DNA of 64,000 bases from Strigops habroptila (Eukaryota > Chordata > Aves > Psittaciformes > Psittacidae), in assembly GCF_004027225.2 (NCBI RefSeq), contig NC_044289.2:6623761-6687760 (forward strand). Direction: 5' to 3'. Position numbers and translations under genes: made by a program. Positions 61,754-64,000 of this stretch are shown piece after piece; the stretch's first letter is position 1, and each line of letters opens with the position of its first letter. Below the pieces are notes generated by a model. That model was not told where the DNA came from. It searched no databases and saw only the letters and a list, made by a program, of their open reading frames with translations.

Positions 61754-61791
61754 AGAGGAGGAAAAAAAAAAAAAAGAAGGAAAAGAGAGAA
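61754..61791. repeat. Polypurine tract with 14-base A-run
   Basis: About 38 bases of almost pure purine, including 14 consecutive A at 61762-61775. It is not preceded by a recognisable retrotransposon or processed gene, so I treat it as a simple repeat. Confidence 0.85.
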
Positions 61792-61922
61792 ACTGCAGAG
61801 TACATGAAGCCAAAAGCACACTCTCTGCCTAGGAGGAATGCAGAATAAAAGGCACTTAGGACTGCGTCATACCCTGCATGATATGTGGGTCTGATCCTAT
61901 TAGTGATCAATGGCACTTAGTT

Positions 61923-61950
61923 AAAAACACACTCCTAAAAACACACTGCC
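61923..61950. repeat. Two-copy 14-bp tandem repeat
   Basis: AAAAACACACTCCT is followed directly by AAAAACACACTGCC. It is a small tandem duplication with no other context. Confidence 0.75.
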
Positions 61951-64000
61951 TGTTGTTGGTCATTCAGGAGAGGTGATGAAGTAATGAGAGCTGAGGAAGA
62001 AACTGCTATGGCTTGAACCCACCGACCAAAGTCTCTGTCACAGACTTTCCTGGTTGAAGGGCCCCATTCTCTGCTGTCCTGATTTGTTGCTGTGCAGTGT
62101 TTCACCCTGCAAGTAGTGGCATTTCACTAGCAGATCTTTGAACACAACACTCAGTACCAAGCAAGCCTGTGGTTTGGGTAGGTGTCTCCCTTTTTTGCAA
62201 AGCTTACACTGAGTTGTGGCTTTGAATACCTATTGCAGCAGTGAGCAACGATTCATGCCTAGAAGAAAACCCATCTCCCACTACCTCTGCCACATCTGGA
62301 GACACTGCGAGCACCTCAGAGCACAAAGGCATTTACACATCTCAGCAATGGAGATTGACTCTATTACTTACATCAGGCTGCGTAGCTCATACAGAGAAGG
62401 TCTCAGCTCAGCATCCATTTAAAGTGAAGCTCTCCCCTGAATTCACCTTGAATGCAGCATCCATACTTGATCACATCTAGAGCTTCCTCATGTCAGGGCC
62501 AAGACACTCTTCCCAGGTTGGTTGGTTAGATGGTTTCTTGCAATGTAAACTAGAATGGTAGTCTGTAATAAGCACCTAACCTCAGGCAGTTTTGTTGTTC
62601 CTGAAATGCAAAGACTAAATTGTGTTCTGCAATAGTATTTGCTTAAGGTGAGTCCATTAGCTGCTCTGCATGTGTACTAGTGTTACTGAAAGCTGTCTGG
62701 TATGGAATAGGAGCAAGAAGGTCTCTAATCTCCTCCTGTGCGCATCTTCCAGGGAAAGCAAAGGAAAGACCACCATATATTTTAATGTGTCGCCCATGAG
62801 CAAAGCAACAAAGTCCAAGAGTTTCTGGGTCATTTTAGCAAAGCTCAGGAGAGAGCAAGGCACAAGAGCACTCCCCCACCCTTTTTGAGCATTTCAGTTG
62901 ATGTTGCTAATTGTTGTGGACCTCCTGCAAATATTTCTGAAAGCAAATATTTGATGTCCCCATCCACTAGAAAATAAGTGTAAGAACTGACCGCCTGCCA
63001 CTCACCTGGGCATCTCCACAAAACTCAGCCAGGGCTGCGGATAAATAGCAACGACTGCGGAGCTTTTGTCATTAGCTTCTCTACGAACAAGAGCTGTGAT
63101 GGGAGAGCAAACAACACCTGCCTGGGAGGAACTGGGCTGAAAAGGGAGCGGAGGCTGGTGGGCAGAGGCTGTTTGTGCAGCTGTTGGTCTCCGGGGTGGG
63201 GCTGCTGGCAGAAGTGGGAGGAAGATGCTATCTCCGTCAGCCCATGCTAATGCCATGCTAATGCAAGAGGCAGAATGGATGAGTGCCCTGCTTCCTGTAC
63301 CCCAGCTAGTGATGGGTAGTGCTCCGCTGCGCTGGAAAGAGGCTGGAAAGTCTCTGGAGTGGACCTGCTCCTGGCTGCTGTGTGGGTCACACCAGAGGAT
63401 ACTTCACAGGGATGGACAGTCCCTTATCTGGCAGAGGAGGCAGATCATTCACTGCTCACGTCTCTACCCAAGGATGAATTTTACTAGGGAAACCAGTATC
63501 ACTTTGCCCTAACTGGGAAGCAGGGAAGATAGTATGTTCTTAATGAGCTCTGGCTGGGCGTATGTAGGGCCTCAATACCCAATGCCCTGAAAGTCATTTA
63601 CCCAAATGACTGCATTTGGGTGCTGGGTTTTTTCTTTATTTTCTGTTGGGTTTTGGGTTTTTTTTTTCTGTTTTTAGCCTTTTAAAAACAAACTTCGGAT
63701 TCATCACATGGAAATGATCTCATCGCATTACAGATTCGCTTTCCTGGGAAACTAAACTTCTGGTGTAATCATGGGAAAGTCTCACCTTCCCTTTTTAGTT
63801 TCCTTTAACCAAGTTTCTATTGAAATCAGCTTGGCAGGCTAACAACTCAGAAGCTAAGAGACAAAAGACAACTCTTCATTACTATTAGGATTTTTTTTAA
63901 TCTTATGATTTGTTTACCAATCTCATGATTTTGGGGAGATGGCAAGTGATTTTTGAATACTTAATGACATATATCTAAATCTATAGAGAAGGCAGGTCCC

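Larger units (their letters stand above)
38783..64000. other. Intergenic DNA, no recognisable gene (about 25 kb)
   Basis: I found no exon series, RNA gene or complete transposon on either strand. Local GC-richer blocks (about 43.7-44.1, 47.8-48.2, 51.2-51.6 and 52.5-52.9 kb) produce the longest open frames, such as 181 codons on the minus strand at 47824-48369, none with a known domain. In mammals RBM38 would lie on this side, but no RRM-domain exon is visible. A candidate CTCF-type motif (46362-46375) and several short tandem repeats are listed separately. Confidence 0.6.

Noticed and set aside
63600-63621. 9-bp perfect hairpin ACCCAAATG/CATTTGGGT
   Set aside because: Short stem in non-coding DNA with no associated terminator, RNA gene or repeat; likely chance.

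Overview
This is vertebrate nuclear DNA, most likely from a bird. The coding sequence is broken into short exons with GT-AG introns, the background is AT-rich, there is one CpG-island promoter, and three 5'-truncated CR1 LINE tails carry the typical avian CR1 3' end. There are no prokaryotic genes, CRISPR arrays or operons. Nearly all of the short open frames in the window are chance frames in intron or intergenic DNA.

The one gene I can support is CTCFL (BORIS, the paralogue of the insulator protein CTCF), on the + strand from a CpG island at about 6.0-6.9 kb. I reconstruct ten coding exons. Exon 1 (7001-7354) and exon 2 (8293-8545) encode the poorly conserved N-terminal region. Exons 3-9 (10235-16935) encode all eleven zinc fingers and a basic tail. 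A tentative last exon lies at 28818-28891. Every junction is GT-AG, every phase matches, and no stop or frameshift interrupts the frame. The model is 1722 bp including stop, or 573 residues, somewhat shorter than mammalian CTCFL (about 660).

Layout: 1-5.9 kb is upstream DNA with no gene that I recognise. From 6.0 to 6.9 kb is the CpG island. From 7.0 to 16.9 kb is the compact CTCFL body. From 16.9 to 28.8 kb is either a very long last intron or, if the transcript ends at the early poly(A) signal at 16983, 3' flank; it holds one CR1 copy and a candidate CTCF-type motif. From 28.9 to 64 kb no conserved coding exon is visible; there are two more CR1 copies, simple repeats and small inverted and tandem repeats. 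In mammals CTCFL lies between PCK1 and RBM38; no exon of either is recognisable here.

The most interesting result is an apparently intact avian CTCFL. From memory of the literature, only traces of this gene were reported in chicken, whereas here all eleven fingers and nearly all core DNA-contact residues are kept. The C-terminal tail is short, basic and apparently different from mammals, with two possible 3' ends that would give different C-termini.
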